Positions 25,232 to 33,451 of a stretch of DNA of 64,000 bases are shown here, in pieces. The stretch lies in the NCBI GenBank assembly GCA_052103955.1, contig JBQELO010000011.1, positions 51,853-115,852 on the forward strand, given 5' to 3'. The position numbers were made by a program, and so were the translations under genes. The notes beneath the pieces were generated by a model, which did no database searches, was not told where the DNA came from, and was given only the letters and a program-made list of their open reading frames with translations. This stretch comes from Paenalcaligenes sp052103955. GTDB lineage: Bacteria; Pseudomonadota; Gammaproteobacteria; Burkholderiales; Burkholderiaceae_B. Every line of letters starts with the position of its first letter. Position 1 is the first letter of the stretch.

Positions 25232-27214
25232 ATGGGCAATAGCCAGCCTGCAATGCTTGGCCAACTGAAATTGTGGGAGCGATTATCCACGCGCTTAACA
25301 GCGAGTGTGGTAGTGGCTCTCGCAATTTTTTTAACCATGATAGGTTGGACCTTATGGTTGTCATGGCAAATGGAAGGTGCGGCTGCGGCAATTAACGATG
25401 CTGGAACGTTGCGTATGCGTGCTAATCAGGTGGCGTTATCGCTAGAGGCGCTTTCCCACGATGACGAGGGTAAAGTTCCAGCCCGATTAGACCGGCAACT
25501 GCACAAACAAGCCTTTGTGTTGCAGCAGTTACGCCAGGGAGACCCTTCTAGACCCTTGATGTTGCCGCGTGACGAGGCGGTGCATGAGCAGTTAGAACAA
25601 GTCACCCAGTATTGGTACTCACAGATGGTAGGTAGTGTAAGGCTGGCGTCTACACAAGAGGCAACACAGCAGTATCAGATTGCTTTGCCAGAGTTCTTAG
25701 AAAAAGCCGATCATCTGGTGCATTTGATAGAAGTGGATAACGCACAAAAAACCTTTTTGTTGCGCTTGCTGCAAGTTGTTTTACTGGTGATTGCGGTAGC
25801 TGGCGCGGGGGCGCTGATCTACTTAGTCTATAGATGGATTCTTTTCCCTATCACAGTGTTACGTAATGGCGTGAACAGAATGGCAGAGCGAGATTTCTCG
25901 GTGTCATTACCCATACAGCGGCGTGATGAGTTTGGAGAACTGTCAGACGGGTTTAATCTAATGGCTAAAGAACTCAACAGCTTATATTTGGACCTAGGCC
26001 GTAGAGTAGAGGAAAAAACCCAGCAGTTGGCGTTACGTAATGCCTCGTTATCGGCTCTATACGAGATGGCGGCTTTTTTAAGTCAGCCACTAGAGGTAGA
26101 AGAAATGTGTCGCGGTTTTCTAGACCGCATCATGCGCCAGTTTAAAGCAGACGGTGGGTCTATACGTACGCTAGACCCACGTCACGACAATCTGCGACTC
26201 GTACTCTCGCAAGGGTTATCGGCCTCTCACGAGCAGCACGAATCGTGCATCAAAGTAGGGGCGTGCTTTTGTGGGCAGGCTACCCGTAGTGGCACCGTGT
26301 CTATTCAAGATGTAGGACGTATACGCGCCCCTGAATCGTTTCACTGTTTGGATGACGGTTTTCAAAGTCTGAATGTGTTTCAGATCGTGGCGCAAGACGA
26401 GGTACTAGGCTCGTTTTCCTTGCATTTCAAAACCAGCCGCAAACTAACGGCCAGTGAACGCCACTTACTGGAAACCTTGGGTAAGCATTTAGGGGTGGCC
26501 TTACAAAACCGGCGTTTATTGGGCGAAACCCGTCAATTGGCGATGGAGCAAGAACGCAATCTGTTTGCTCAAGGGCTGCATGACAGCATTGCACAAGGCC
26601 TGAATTTCTTAAATCTACAGTTGCAAATGCTGGATCAATCGCTACGAAACAATAAGCTAGATGAAGCCAAAGAAATTCTGCCTTTGTTGCGGGCTGGTGT
26701 GGATGAAAGTTACCAAGATGTACGCGAGCTGCTTAGCAACTTCCGTAGCCGTTTGGGTGAGGGCGAGTTGTTAGATGCGGTGTGTGAAACTGTGGAACGT
26801 TTTCAACGACAAGTGGATGTATTGGTAGAGCTTGAAACAGAAGGGTTGGATGAGGGGACGGCGCTGACCCAAGAGCAGCAGCTTCAAGTGCTGTTTATTT
26901 TGCAAGAAGCACTGTCGAACATACGTAAGCATGCGCAGGCTAAAAAAGTAGAAATCCTGATACGTGAAGGGCTGGATTTCACCTTGCAGGTGATTGATGA
27001 CGGTGTGGGCTACGAGGAAGAGGCCTTAGGTCACGGGGGTAGAGAGCAACTAGGCCGGCGCATTATGAAAGAACGCGCAGCGCGCATTGGGGCGACATTA
27101 GAACAAGTTTCTACGGTAGGCAAAGGCTCCAAAGTCTCGTTGGTATTGCCGGTATTGGTATCAGGTAACAGGCCGGATGATTCAGCACGTACCTCGTTGC
27201 AAGAAGGGGTGTGA
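25232..27214 (+). CDS. narX: Nitrate/nitrite sensor histidine kinase
   Basis: A 660-residue membrane kinase. First helix about 25-45; periplasmic P-box Asn-Asp-Ala-Gly-Thr-Leu-Arg-Met-Arg at 55-63, the nitrate-binding element; second helix about 177-200; HAMP about 202-255; central GAF-like region with cysteines 293, 339, 345, 347 and 372; HisKA_3 H-box with His450; and a C-terminal HATPase domain with Asn-box and Asp-Asp-Gly-Val-Gly. It should phosphorylate the NarL-type regulator encoded next. GAGG precedes the ATG by seven bases. Confidence 0.95.
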   Translation: MGNSQPAMLGQLKLWERLSTRLTASVVVALAIFLTMIGWTLWLSWQMEGAAAAINDAGTLRMRANQVALSLEALSHDDEGKVPARLDRQLHKQAFVLQQLRQGDPSRPLMLPRDEAVHEQLEQVTQYWYSQMVGSVRLASTQEATQQYQIALPEFLEKADHLVHLIEVDNAQKTFLLRLLQVVLLVIAVAGAGALIYLVYRWILFPITVLRNGVNRMAERDFSVSLPIQRRDEFGELSDGFNLMAKELNSLYLDLGRRVEEKTQQLALRNASLSALYEMAAFLSQPLEVEEMCRGFLDRIMRQFKADGGSIRTLDPRHDNLRLVLSQGLSASHEQHESCIKVGACFCGQATRSGTVSIQDVGRIRAPESFHCLDDGFQSLNVFQIVAQDEVLGSFSLHFKTSRKLTASERHLLETLGKHLGVALQNRRLLGETRQLAMEQERNLFAQGLHDSIAQGLNFLNLQLQMLDQSLRNNKLDEAKEILPLLRAGVDESYQDVRELLSNFRSRLGEGELLDAVCETVERFQRQVDVLVELETEGLDEGTALTQEQQLQVLFILQEALSNIRKHAQAKKVEILIREGLDFTLQVIDDGVGYEEEALGHGGREQLGRRIMKERAARIGATLEQVSTVGKGSKVSLVLPVLVSGNRPDDSARTSLQEGV

Positions 27215-27233
27215 CATAACACTAGCGAACACT

Positions 27234-27893
27234 ATGACTATACGAATTTTACTGATTGATGATCACAGCCTGTTTCGTTCAGGTGTGAAACTGCTGTTGA
27301 TGCGCCAAGATGATTTTGAAGTGGTAGGCGAAGCGGCAGATGGGGCTGAGGGCTTAAAACGCGCTACCGCCTTAACGCCAGACGTGATCTTATTGGACTT
27401 GAATATGCCAGGGCTATCTGGGCTGGATACCTTGCAATTGTTAGTGCAAGAGCTACCCGATTGTGCGGTGATTATTCTGACCGTATCTGAAGAGGCGGAA
27501 GAGTTAGCCCAAGCCCTTAGTTACGGTGCCAGAGGGTATTTACTGAAAAATATGGATGTAGAGGCACTCACCTCGGCCATCCGTAAAGCGGCAGCCGGCG
27601 AGCCGGTTATCGACAACCAAATGACCGTGAAGTTGGTGGAGCAGTTTCGCCAACATGGCACTAACGTGGCAAGTAAAGACCGCAATGAGCAGCAAAATCG
27701 TTTAACGCAGCGCGAACGTGAAATTATGCAATGTTTGGCGAGGGGCGATAGTAATAAAGCCATTGCTCGTACATTGGATGTGGCGGAAAGCACCGTCAAA
27801 ATTCACGTACAGAATATTTTGAAGAAATTGGATTTAACCAGTCGGGTACAAATTGCGGTGTACGCCGTAGAGCACGGTTTGGTGGCAGAGTAG
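27234..27893 (+). CDS. narL: Nitrate/nitrite response regulator
   Basis: 219 residues from the ATG at 27234; earlier in-frame starts overlap narX and add residues outside the receiver fold. Receiver domain with Asp10/Asp11-type acidic pocket and phospho-acceptor Asp55 in Leu-Leu-Asp-Leu-Asn-Met-Pro-Gly, and a C-terminal LuxR/NarL helix-turn-helix from about residue 155. Once phosphorylated by NarX it binds heptamer sites upstream of nitrate-controlled genes. The ribosome-binding site is weak, consistent with coupling to narX. NarL heptamers upstream of narK1 and narG were not convincingly identified by eye. Confidence 0.94.
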   Translation: MTIRILLIDDHSLFRSGVKLLLMRQDDFEVVGEAADGAEGLKRATALTPDVILLDLNMPGLSGLDTLQLLVQELPDCAVIILTVSEEAEELAQALSYGARGYLLKNMDVEALTSAIRKAAAGEPVIDNQMTVKLVEQFRQHGTNVASKDRNEQQNRLTQREREIMQCLARGDSNKAIARTLDVAESTVKIHVQNILKKLDLTSRVQIAVYAVEHGLVAE

Positions 27894-27957
27894 TTGTAGC
27901 CTCTAAGCCGAAAGTAACAACGCATCAACGATGCATGTTTTGCTGGTGGAGTAAGTG

Positions 27958-29157
27958 ATGGCACACGATAGCAACATGAGTACAGGTTGGATGCCAAATA
28001 AGGCATTGGCATTCAGGCCTTTTTTCTTTTTGGCAGCGTTAAGCAGCATCGTATTTCTCGTGGTGTGGCTGCTGTTTTGGCATGGCAAAGTGCTATTGCA
28101 GCCTTATGGCACGATGTTGTGGTGGCATCAACATGAAATGCTGTTTGCTTTTGTGTCGGCGGTGGTGGCTGGGTTTTTGCTCACAGCCGTGCGTAATTGG
28201 ACAGGTCAACCTAGCCTGACTGGCGTGCTGTTATTGTTGCTGGTGTTGCTGTGGTTGTTGGGGCGTGTGTTGATGGCGTTTCCACCGTCAGGCCTAGTGG
28301 TCGTGACAGGGGTAGTGGACATGGCGTTTTTGCCTGCTGTGGCACTCATCATGGCGTATCTTGTAGGGCGCGCCAAGTTATGGCGCAACATGATGTTTGT
28401 GCCTATTTTGCTGTTACTGGCCTTAGCAAATATAGGCATGCATGTGGGGGCGTGGCGTGCAGACTTCTTATTAATACAGCATTCGGTATATATGGGTATC
28501 TTATTAATCACGTTGTTAATGGTGATTTTAGGTGGTCGTGTCATCCCATTTTTTACTTCCAGAAAGCTTAATCGCGATGCCGTTAAACCCATAAAAGGGC
28601 TAGAGATAGGCTCTATTTTGTTGGTGCTGTTTCTAGTGGTTTGGCAAATTTTTGCCATGTTTGGCGTAGAGTTTTCACCAACACTGATGGCAGTAGTGTG
28701 TGTGTTGGCTGCATTGTGCAACCTGTTGCGTGCCTTACGTTGGGAAGGGCTGCGCTGCTGGCACGAGCCGTTGTTGTGGGGGCTGCACGTCAGCTACTAC
28801 TTTATTGGTATTGCGCTGTTGCTATGGTCGGGGGCGTTATTGGGTTGGATGCGTACTGAGATTGCGATTCATGCGCTGACTATAGGCGCTATGTCCACCA
28901 TGATTTTGGCCATGATGGCGCGGGTCAGTTTGGGGCACACTGGGCGGCCCATTAACACCTTGCCTGGCATAGGTTGGGCATTGGCTTTTATGCTCATTGC
29001 CGCGGTAGTGCGTGGCCCTTTGGTGGCTGTGTTTCCTACAATCGCCTTACCGGTGTACGACGCGAGTGTCACCTTGTGGGTGGTGGCGTATGTGATTTTC
29101 TTGTACCACTACAGCAAGCCACTGTTAACCATTAGGGCGGATGGTGCTGAGGGCTAA
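27958..29157 (+). CDS. nnrS: NnrS family membrane protein
   Basis: 399 residues from the ATG at 27958 (GGAG at 27947-27950; a GTG one codon earlier is too close). About 12 hydrophobic helices with scattered histidines, including Trp-His-Gln-His-Glu-Met early and His-Ala-Leu-Thr-Ile-Gly-Ala late, matching NnrS, a heme- and copper-binding membrane protein that protects against nitrosative stress during nitrate or nitrite respiration. It is the last gene of the nitrate cluster. Where a NO reductase is encoded is not shown in the window. Confidence 0.9.
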   Translation: MAHDSNMSTGWMPNKALAFRPFFFLAALSSIVFLVVWLLFWHGKVLLQPYGTMLWWHQHEMLFAFVSAVVAGFLLTAVRNWTGQPSLTGVLLLLLVLLWLLGRVLMAFPPSGLVVVTGVVDMAFLPAVALIMAYLVGRAKLWRNMMFVPILLLLALANIGMHVGAWRADFLLIQHSVYMGILLITLLMVILGGRVIPFFTSRKLNRDAVKPIKGLEIGSILLVLFLVVWQIFAMFGVEFSPTLMAVVCVLAALCNLLRALRWEGLRCWHEPLLWGLHVSYYFIGIALLLWSGALLGWMRTEIAIHALTIGAMSTMILAMMARVSLGHTGRPINTLPGIGWALAFMLIAAVVRGPLVAVFPTIALPVYDASVTLWVVAYVIFLYHYSKPLLTIRADGAEG

Positions 29158-29276
29158 TGATGCGTGTATGCGTGTATAAAAAACACGGTGCGCAACAGTG
29201 CTACCAGCACTAGTTAGTACGTGAGCTGGGATGTACTGTGGCAAAATCGTGGCTTGGAAAACAGGTAGGTATACAC

Positions 29277-30992
29277 ATGAACGAGTCCACGGTATTTGTC
29301 ACCAGCATTCTGGATGCACTGAAGCAATTAGTAGAGCACAAGCGTAAGGGCTTAAATGGCACCGCTGAAAGTATTGTGGCGCGTAGCCCTTTGCAAGATG
29401 GCATGTTTGATGAACTGGGCATTAGCGTAGAAAATACCGTAGATGCGCAGAAGATGCGTATAACCGTACAGTTATCCACACAAGAACACAGTGTTGTTGT
29501 ACCGCTCGCCGAGCGCTGGACACCAGAGCAGGTACAGCAGCACTTTATTCCTGCTTTACGTGAACAGATCTCTGCGTGGCTAGATAGCCAGAAAGGGGAT
29601 GCGTTTTGGGCGCATACCGTGGTGGTGCAGTTGCTGTATCCCGCGCAGTTTGGCCCAATGCTAGAACCGCATGGCATTTTGCTGGTGCACCGTGACGAAG
29701 CTCGTGCAGCCGCCTTGCGTCAACGTATAACCAATTATATGGACAGCGCCTTGTGGCAAGGTAAGCACCCACCTAAAGACCTAGACGTGTTGTTTCTCTT
29801 GCAGCATGTATTGTGCCCGCAGTTGTATCCGCAAACCGACGCAGCTCAGGTAGAGCGAGCCTGCAAAACTATTCTTGAACTCAGCAAAGTTTCCCCTAAG
29901 CGCTTGGTGCAGGTACGAAATAGCATGCTCACCACCTTGAAAAGGTGGGCGAATAACGTGTTTTTGCCACGGTATTTTGAAACGGTAGAACCCTTGTATG
30001 GGTCGGCTATGTTTTTCTCTATCGTGCCAGACCACGATATAGGAGTACGAAACCGTGCTGCATTTGTGCAGGAAGATCAGGCCAGCGTAGAACTACTCGC
30101 CTTTATCGCCGTGTTGATATTGCAGTACGAACCTAGTTACAGCCGCGATACGGGCATTGCTTACTTAAATCAGGCGGGTGAACTAGGGTATCAGCGCGCT
30201 TACGATTTATTGAAAACGGGCAGTGGGTTAATAGACCCAGCGTATACCCGCTTAACTACCGATGAGGTAGAGTGTCTTGCCAATGATGTGCAGGCTCAGG
30301 TACACATAAAAATACGCCAAGAAACAGTAAGCGCCTATAGAGCCGCATTGAACTTTTTAAGTAATGTCTTGGAACAAGGCTTTCCCCATAGCTACCAAAT
30401 ACGCTTAAGCAGTAAAGCCAAAGCGGTGTTTCCGGTACCGAAATTGGGTAAGGGCAAAACCCTACAGTTTTTCGCGAATGCGGCACAGTATGCCGAGCTA
30501 CACCCCGAGCTAGAGCGCTATGCTGAGATAGCGATGCAAGAATATGAGTGGTATACCGACCAAGAAAATGAATACTGTGCCATGCCAGGCAGCTATGCCG
30601 TGTTTATCTTGGCCTTAACCAATGAACGTTATTTGCCCTTGCTACAGCGCTACTTACATCAGGTCGATGACGAACACCAAATGGTGCATCAGCAGTTTTT
30701 GAAAACCTTGTTAGAAACACAGGGTATGACCACCGCTAATAGCGCTATCGTAGTGGATGGAATAGGCCGAGTGAATGGCGACTTCAAAGCGAAAGTCGCC
30801 AGCGTTTTTGAAGGTGGGCAGGCACTGCAGTTATTGCTAGAGCAAAGCCGTGGGTTGGATAGCTACGCTGTTCAAACGCTGGTGTATTTCATCTGGGGCT
30901 CTGAGGCCGCATTGCGTAAAGCGCATAAACAAGCGGTAGAGCCACAGAAGGCGTTATTGGGCGAGTTACTGACCCTACATGCGGCATCGTAA
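29277..30992 (+). CDS. Hypothetical cytosolic protein, 571 residues
   Basis: No family recognised with confidence; the general character recalls large uncharacterised soluble DUF proteins. From the ATG at 29277 (AGGTAGG just upstream; an in-frame GTG at 29238 would add 13 residues) there is no signal peptide or membrane helix. The composition is mostly helical, with Gln/Leu-rich stretches. A central segment around residues 265-310 (Leu-Glu-like repeats with Gly-Tyr-Gln-Arg-Ala-Tyr-Asp) looks like a Sel1/TPR-type helix pair. Two small hairpins lie between nnrS and this gene (29171-29187, 29197-29211). It is probably an independent unit and not part of nitrate respiration. Confidence 0.7.
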   Translation: MNESTVFVTSILDALKQLVEHKRKGLNGTAESIVARSPLQDGMFDELGISVENTVDAQKMRITVQLSTQEHSVVVPLAERWTPEQVQQHFIPALREQISAWLDSQKGDAFWAHTVVVQLLYPAQFGPMLEPHGILLVHRDEARAAALRQRITNYMDSALWQGKHPPKDLDVLFLLQHVLCPQLYPQTDAAQVERACKTILELSKVSPKRLVQVRNSMLTTLKRWANNVFLPRYFETVEPLYGSAMFFSIVPDHDIGVRNRAAFVQEDQASVELLAFIAVLILQYEPSYSRDTGIAYLNQAGELGYQRAYDLLKTGSGLIDPAYTRLTTDEVECLANDVQAQVHIKIRQETVSAYRAALNFLSNVLEQGFPHSYQIRLSSKAKAVFPVPKLGKGKTLQFFANAAQYAELHPELERYAEIAMQEYEWYTDQENEYCAMPGSYAVFILALTNERYLPLLQRYLHQVDDEHQMVHQQFLKTLLETQGMTTANSAIVVDGIGRVNGDFKAKVASVFEGGQALQLLLEQSRGLDSYAVQTLVYFIWGSEAALRKAHKQAVEPQKALLGELLTLHAAS

Positions 30993-31013
30993 GAGTAAGC
31001 AACACGGTAGGTG

Positions 31014-31787
31014 TTACGGCAGAGCCTGTAGTATGTGTTTTTCTAGCAAAGACACCGTCTGTAGCAGGGCGGTTTGCTTGCTCTGCCAGTCTTCGCTCAT
31101 CGTGTGCAAATAGCCTTCTCGGGCATACAGTAGCAACTCTGCATGCTTGGAAGGCAAGCGTTCTGCCGCCCATAGTGCCGCTTGGTCTTTAGACGTAAAT
31201 TCACCGGTACAGGTGGTGTACCACATACGGGCTAAGGTCAGTAGTACGTTTCGCTCGTCACCCTCAACGGATGCAACTAAGGATGGCAGTAAATCATGCA
31301 TGGCGCGCTGTATATCGCTAGCAGCCATTGCAGGCAGAGGTGTAGCGTTAGCCGTGCTGTAGAGTGGAGTCACGGCACGCGCCGCTTGAGCCAAAATCAG
31401 TGTGAACTCGGGGTTAGACTCTGGGCCGGCAAGAATCCCCTTCTCAACCTCAGCTCGTAGCCATTCGCCATACATAAACTCGCAGCAAGCGGGGTAGTGG
31501 ACGGTGGTGGTGTTATTCAGCACAAAAACCATCACTTCCAGCGGCCTACGTCCTTGCGGGTCAGTAGGATAGTGTCCTGAAATAGCGAGCAAGGCGCGGG
31601 CGAGTTGTGCTCGGTTCTCCACAGACAAGGGGCGGTTAATACAGGCCAAAATATCCACATCGCTGCGCGGGCGTAGCCCTTGGGTCACGGCTGATCCGTG
31701 TAAATAAACAGAATGTAGATTGTGGTGCAGCGTGCGTTGCAGCGCTTCTAGGGCATGGGTGGCCTCGGAAGGCAATGGTGTGTGCAT
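31014..31787 (-). CDS. aadA: AadA-like aminoglycoside nucleotidyltransferase
   Basis: 257 residues from the ATG at 31787, the usual AadA length. The nucleotidyltransferase motif is intact: His-Gly-Ser-Ala-Val near residues 22-26, then Pro-Arg-Ser-Asp-Val-Asp-Ile-Leu with both metal aspartates, and the catalytic-base region Leu-Glu-Val-Met-Val. The C-terminal half has Gly-Asp-Glu-Arg-Asn-Val-Leu-Leu-Thr-Leu-Ala-Arg-Met-Trp-Tyr, highly typical of ANT(3'')/ANT(9). It would adenylylate streptomycin and/or spectinomycin. No integron attC site, integrase or insertion sequence is visible, so it looks chromosomal. The start has no good Shine-Dalgarno. Activity is unproven. Confidence 0.85.
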   Translation of the reverse strand: MHTPLPSEATHALEALQRTLHHNLHSVYLHGSAVTQGLRPRSDVDILACINRPLSVENRAQLARALLAISGHYPTDPQGRRPLEVMVFVLNNTTTVHYPACCEFMYGEWLRAEVEKGILAGPESNPEFTLILAQAARAVTPLYSTANATPLPAMAASDIQRAMHDLLPSLVASVEGDERNVLLTLARMWYTTCTGEFTSKDQAALWAAERLPSKHAELLLYAREGYLHTMSEDWQSKQTALLQTVSLLEKHILQALP

Positions 31788-31831
31788 ACTAAAAACAAAA
31801 AAAGGGGAAGCCAATAACGTAGAAGGGCTGC

Positions 31832-33055
31832 TTAGAGTTTTTCCCAGCCTACTGCGATGGTATGCAGCTTTCTGGCACCCCATACGGTAATTTCAGACAG
31901 CTCTTCACTATCGGGGGTGTAAGGGTCACGTAGTAGGATTTGTGCTTCGGCGCGTCTGGCACCGGGTGCCAACCCGAAGTAACTATAGACTGAACCTACA
32001 TAGCACGATGTGTCTGCCCATACAGGTACGTTGCCTATGCCATCTACGCTGTAATGCAGTGCGCTGCCCATGGAGTAAGAATCAATTTCTTCGGGTGGTG
32101 TATCTGCAGGCACGGGGCATAAGGCGGTAGGGCCGTCATCGTTCACAACCTGGGTCTCTTGCATGGTGTTCAAGTCGTGAAAGAGCTTTTTTTGATCAAT
32201 GTAGGTAGCTAGGTTATTGCGTGCGTTTTTGTCGGGTGGTGTTAGCCCTGTGAACTCAGTTTTATAGGTGACAGTAATGACTGGCACCTCGGCCTCTTGA
32301 TGGAAAGGACGCAATAAGTAAAATTTTTCTTGCCCAAAGGTACCATTGAAAAACACGGCATAAATTTGCCCGTTGATGTCTACCCATGTGCTCCACTGGT
32401 TAGCACCCCTACCATTTTCGGTAAACAGCTCTCCCGGCATGAGAGAGTCATCCTCGAGGGCGGCAACAGTGTGAGGTACAAACTGTGCACCTGAGCGCTT
32501 AAGTACGCCGGTATAACTAAAAAGCCCGGTACCGCCTATATAGCTTTCAATAATCAGGTCGCGCTGCCCATCGTTATCCAAATCCATCAAGGCATACGAG
32601 ATATTGCCGGACTCAGAGTAAGCATCAATATCGGAGTTTTGTATGGCTTCCCACTCGTCAGGGCTAATGCTTGGGTCGGGGGCAGAGAGTTGTTTGCTGT
32701 CTTGTTCTTCGTTGAATTGTTGTTCGAAGTAACTGATGGGGCGTTTGATGGGGAAAGCATTCACCAAGGTTTCTTCTAGTGGTCTATCGCTTAACAGCCG
32801 TTCGGCCAGTACATCGTACAACTTGTATAGTGCGGCCTCATCTTTGCTGCTAGCGGCCAAGGCGGGTAGTGCGGTAGCAGCGAGCAGACTGCAGCCCAGT
32901 ATGCCGGTAGCAACCACGCGGTAGCGATGAGCAGGGGAGGTGGTAGACGTAGAGCGCCTAGTGTGTGACGAGCGGCAGGTGGCAGGTTTTAGGCCTGCGA
33001 AAGTTTGAGTAGGCATGGCAGCTCTTGGTCGAAGTTCGTGGTACTGCGTGTTCAT
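31832..33055 (-). CDS. Secreted/periplasmic hypothetical protein with Ca-binding-like loop
   Basis: A 407-residue protein of unknown function. The N-terminus has an arginine- and threonine-rich stretch, then a hydrophobic segment ending Ala-Leu-Pro-Ala-Leu-Ala-Ala near residue 68, most likely a signal peptide; the true start may be the ATG at 33016, 13 residues later. The mature part has Asp-Leu-Asp-Asn-Asp-Gly-Gln-Arg-Asp-Leu, a calcium-binding loop of the FG-GAP/VCBS kind, near residues 157-166. Cysteines near 300 and 340 could form a disulfide. It ends 44 bases before aadA on the same strand. Confidence 0.6.
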   Translation of the reverse strand: MNTQYHELRPRAAMPTQTFAGLKPATCRSSHTRRSTSTTSPAHRYRVVATGILGCSLLAATALPALAASSKDEAALYKLYDVLAERLLSDRPLEETLVNAFPIKRPISYFEQQFNEEQDSKQLSAPDPSISPDEWEAIQNSDIDAYSESGNISYALMDLDNDGQRDLIIESYIGGTGLFSYTGVLKRSGAQFVPHTVAALEDDSLMPGELFTENGRGANQWSTWVDINGQIYAVFFNGTFGQEKFYLLRPFHQEAEVPVITVTYKTEFTGLTPPDKNARNNLATYIDQKKLFHDLNTMQETQVVNDDGPTALCPVPADTPPEEIDSYSMGSALHYSVDGIGNVPVWADTSCYVGSVYSYFGLAPGARRAEAQILLRDPYTPDSEELSEITVWGARKLHTIAVGWEKL

Positions 33056-33451
33056 TATTACCGCGCAACGAGGATGTTTTGGGTAGCGATATCATCTTAA
33101 CGCATAGTTTGTTATGTGCTGTGTGTTTTTTAATGCTAACTGAATTGATATGTGTATTCAAATTTTTATTTATTTTTGTTTGTTAAATAATATGTAATTT
33201 TATATTTTTTGTAGGAATGTGGTGGGTGTGTTTTTATAAATTTATTTTTGGTTTTTTAAATTTAGTATTGTTTTTAATTTATTTTTGGTTTTTATATTTA
33301 ATTGAAAATTTTAAAAATTATTAAAGAAAAAACGTAGTTATAAGAGCATAAGTATATTGTCGTTCGTATTTTTATGGCTGCTCTTCATAATACTTCGCAT
33401 GGATAAATGCTTTGGCTACAAGGCCAGTCTTATGTGGAGTAGAGGACGACG
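33056..33451. other. 396-bp AT-rich intergenic region with 18-bp direct repeat
   Basis: No gene. Bases about 33150-33345 are strongly AT-rich, with long T-runs on the plus strand. An 18-bp direct repeat occurs at 33239-33256 and 33276-33293 (period 37). The region separates the divergent secreted-protein and sulfate-binding-protein genes and must contain both promoters. It could act as a curved or upstream-element region, or a binding site for H-NS-like proteins. Confidence 0.6.
33239..33293. repeat. 18-bp direct repeat pair in AT-rich promoter region
   Basis: Two identical copies of an AATTTATTTTTGG-type T-rich 18-mer at 33239-33256 and 33276-33293, with starts 37 bases apart. Low-complexity sequence raises the chance of coincidence, but the Gly-Gly-free T-tract context with a central GG is identical in both. 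Confidence 0.5.

Noticed and set aside
29472..29480. Exact TTATCCACA DnaA box inside a coding region
   Set aside because: Isolated single occurrence within the hypothetical gene; expected by chance at this scale.
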